Assembly: GCA_028820945.1 (NCBI GenBank)
Contig: JAPPHW010000140.1
Location: forward strand, 1 to 6,274
Length of the DNA stretch: 6,274 nt
Reading direction: 5' to 3'
Source of the DNA: Defluviicoccus sp.
Lineage (GTDB): Bacteria > Pseudomonadota > Alphaproteobacteria > MPNO01
A model generated the notes under the pieces. It had not been told where the DNA came from and ran no database searches. It was given only the letters and a program-made list of their open reading frames with translations. Shown one piece after another: positions 6,120-6,274 of this stretch. Each line of letters begins with the position of its first letter. Position 1 is the stretch's first letter. Both the position numbers and the translations under genes were made by a program.

Positions 6120-6176
6120 CTAGACTTTCGACAGGGGCTCCGTGCCCGTGAGCGACACCGTCTCCGTCCCCCGCTG
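6120..6176 (-). CDS. Possible C-terminal end of an upstream leftward gene (very tentative)
   Basis: On the minus strand a frame ending in a TAG at 6122-6120 reads ETVSLTGTEPLSKV before the stop. The composition resembles a normal protein tail, and the stop falls exactly in the CTAGA end of the repeat element, where such elements often sit. Only about 18 codons can be read before the sequence degrades into G/C runs, so the protein cannot be identified and chance is a real alternative. Confidence 0.18.
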   Translation of the reverse strand, partial: QRGTETVSLTGTEPLSKV

Positions 6177-6177
6177 T

Positions 6178-6274
6178 CCCCCCCCCCCCCCCACCGGGGG
6201 GGGGGGCCCCCGCCCCCCCCCCCCCCCCCGGGGCCCGGCCCCCCCACCCCCGCGCGGGGGGCCCCGGGGGGGGG
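6178..6274. other. Low-complexity poly-C/poly-G end, probable sequencing or assembly artefact
   Basis: These 97 bases contain two A, no T, and otherwise only runs of C and G, with C runs of 15 or more. This is unlike the rest of the window, including its GC-rich genes. Base-calling failure at a contig end, perhaps provoked by the strong hairpins nearby, is the simplest explanation. No gene or signal should be read from it. Confidence 0.8.

Larger units (their letters stand above)
5930..6124. repeat. Composite palindromic intergenic element (195 bp, MITE/RIME-like) with imperfect terminal inverted repeats
   Basis: The left end reads TCTAGAGCAATATCCGACC from 5930. The reverse complement of the right end reads TCTAGTGCATTTTCCGACC from 6124. 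By eye 20 of the first 26 positions match. Inside are two strong GC-rich hairpins and the purine/pyrimidine-skewed motif CCCTCACCCTGACCCTCTCC around 5987-6006, a type of intergenic repeat I associate with Hyphomicrobiales genomes. There is no open reading frame worth calling, so if mobile it would depend on a transposase elsewhere. It fills most of the gap upstream of coxE. The genomic copy number cannot be judged from one window. Confidence 0.65.

Noticed and set aside
5990..6247. Minus-strand open frame of 85 codons across the repeat element and contig end
   Set aside because: Its first third is Gly/Pro encoded by the G/C artefact and the rest lies in the palindromic element.

Overview
The window is GC-rich DNA from a proteobacterium, most likely an alphaproteobacterium and plausibly a Hyphomicrobiales (Rhizobiales) relative. 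The evidence is strong G/C at third codon positions, a mitochondrial/c2-type cytochrome c, a CoxE/XdhC/MocA maturation set, and a TCTAG-ended palindromic intergenic element of the sort common in that order. The taxonomic call is an inference from style, not from a marker gene.

Layout. The left part reads rightward: the 3' nearly complete part of an isochorismatase-fold amidase (N-carbamoylsarcosine/maleamate amidohydrolase type, to 658); a maleate isomerase/arylmalonate decarboxylase superfamily enzyme (681-1478), close enough to be co-transcribed; and a small secreted, very lysine-rich class I cytochrome c (1557-1997). The right part reads leftward and meets the cytochrome gene tail to tail with only 7 bases between stops. 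In transcription order it is coxE (VWA protein, 5914-4658), an XdhC/CoxI N-terminal-domain protein (4679-4332), an XdhC Rossmann-domain protein (4331-3621), and a fused MoCF/MoeA-like plus MocA-like nucleotidyltransferase (3624-2005). These four genes overlap or abut and look like a single operon.

Working together. The leftward operon is a maturation module for molybdenum hydroxylases of the xanthine dehydrogenase/CO dehydrogenase family. The fusion protein probably makes the dinucleotide (probably cytosine) form of the molybdenum cofactor, the XdhC pair handles and protects the cofactor, and CoxE, normally with the AAA+ ATPase CoxD, acts on the target enzyme. No Mo-hydroxylase structural genes and no coxD are in the window. 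The rightward amidase and isomerase/decarboxylase would suit the late, ring-opened steps of an N-heterocycle or ureido-compound pathway whose first step a Mo hydroxylase could catalyse. That link is only an inference from proximity.

The right end (5915-6274) has no convincing complete gene. It holds a 195-bp element with imperfect terminal inverted repeats and two strong internal hairpins, then a short stretch that could be the end of another leftward gene. The last 97 bases are almost pure C and G runs and look like a sequencing or assembly artefact. I see no clear evidence of a wholly new system. The points most worth a second look are the single-cysteine active site of the isomerase-like enzyme, the structured repeat next to coxE, and the unusual cytochrome.
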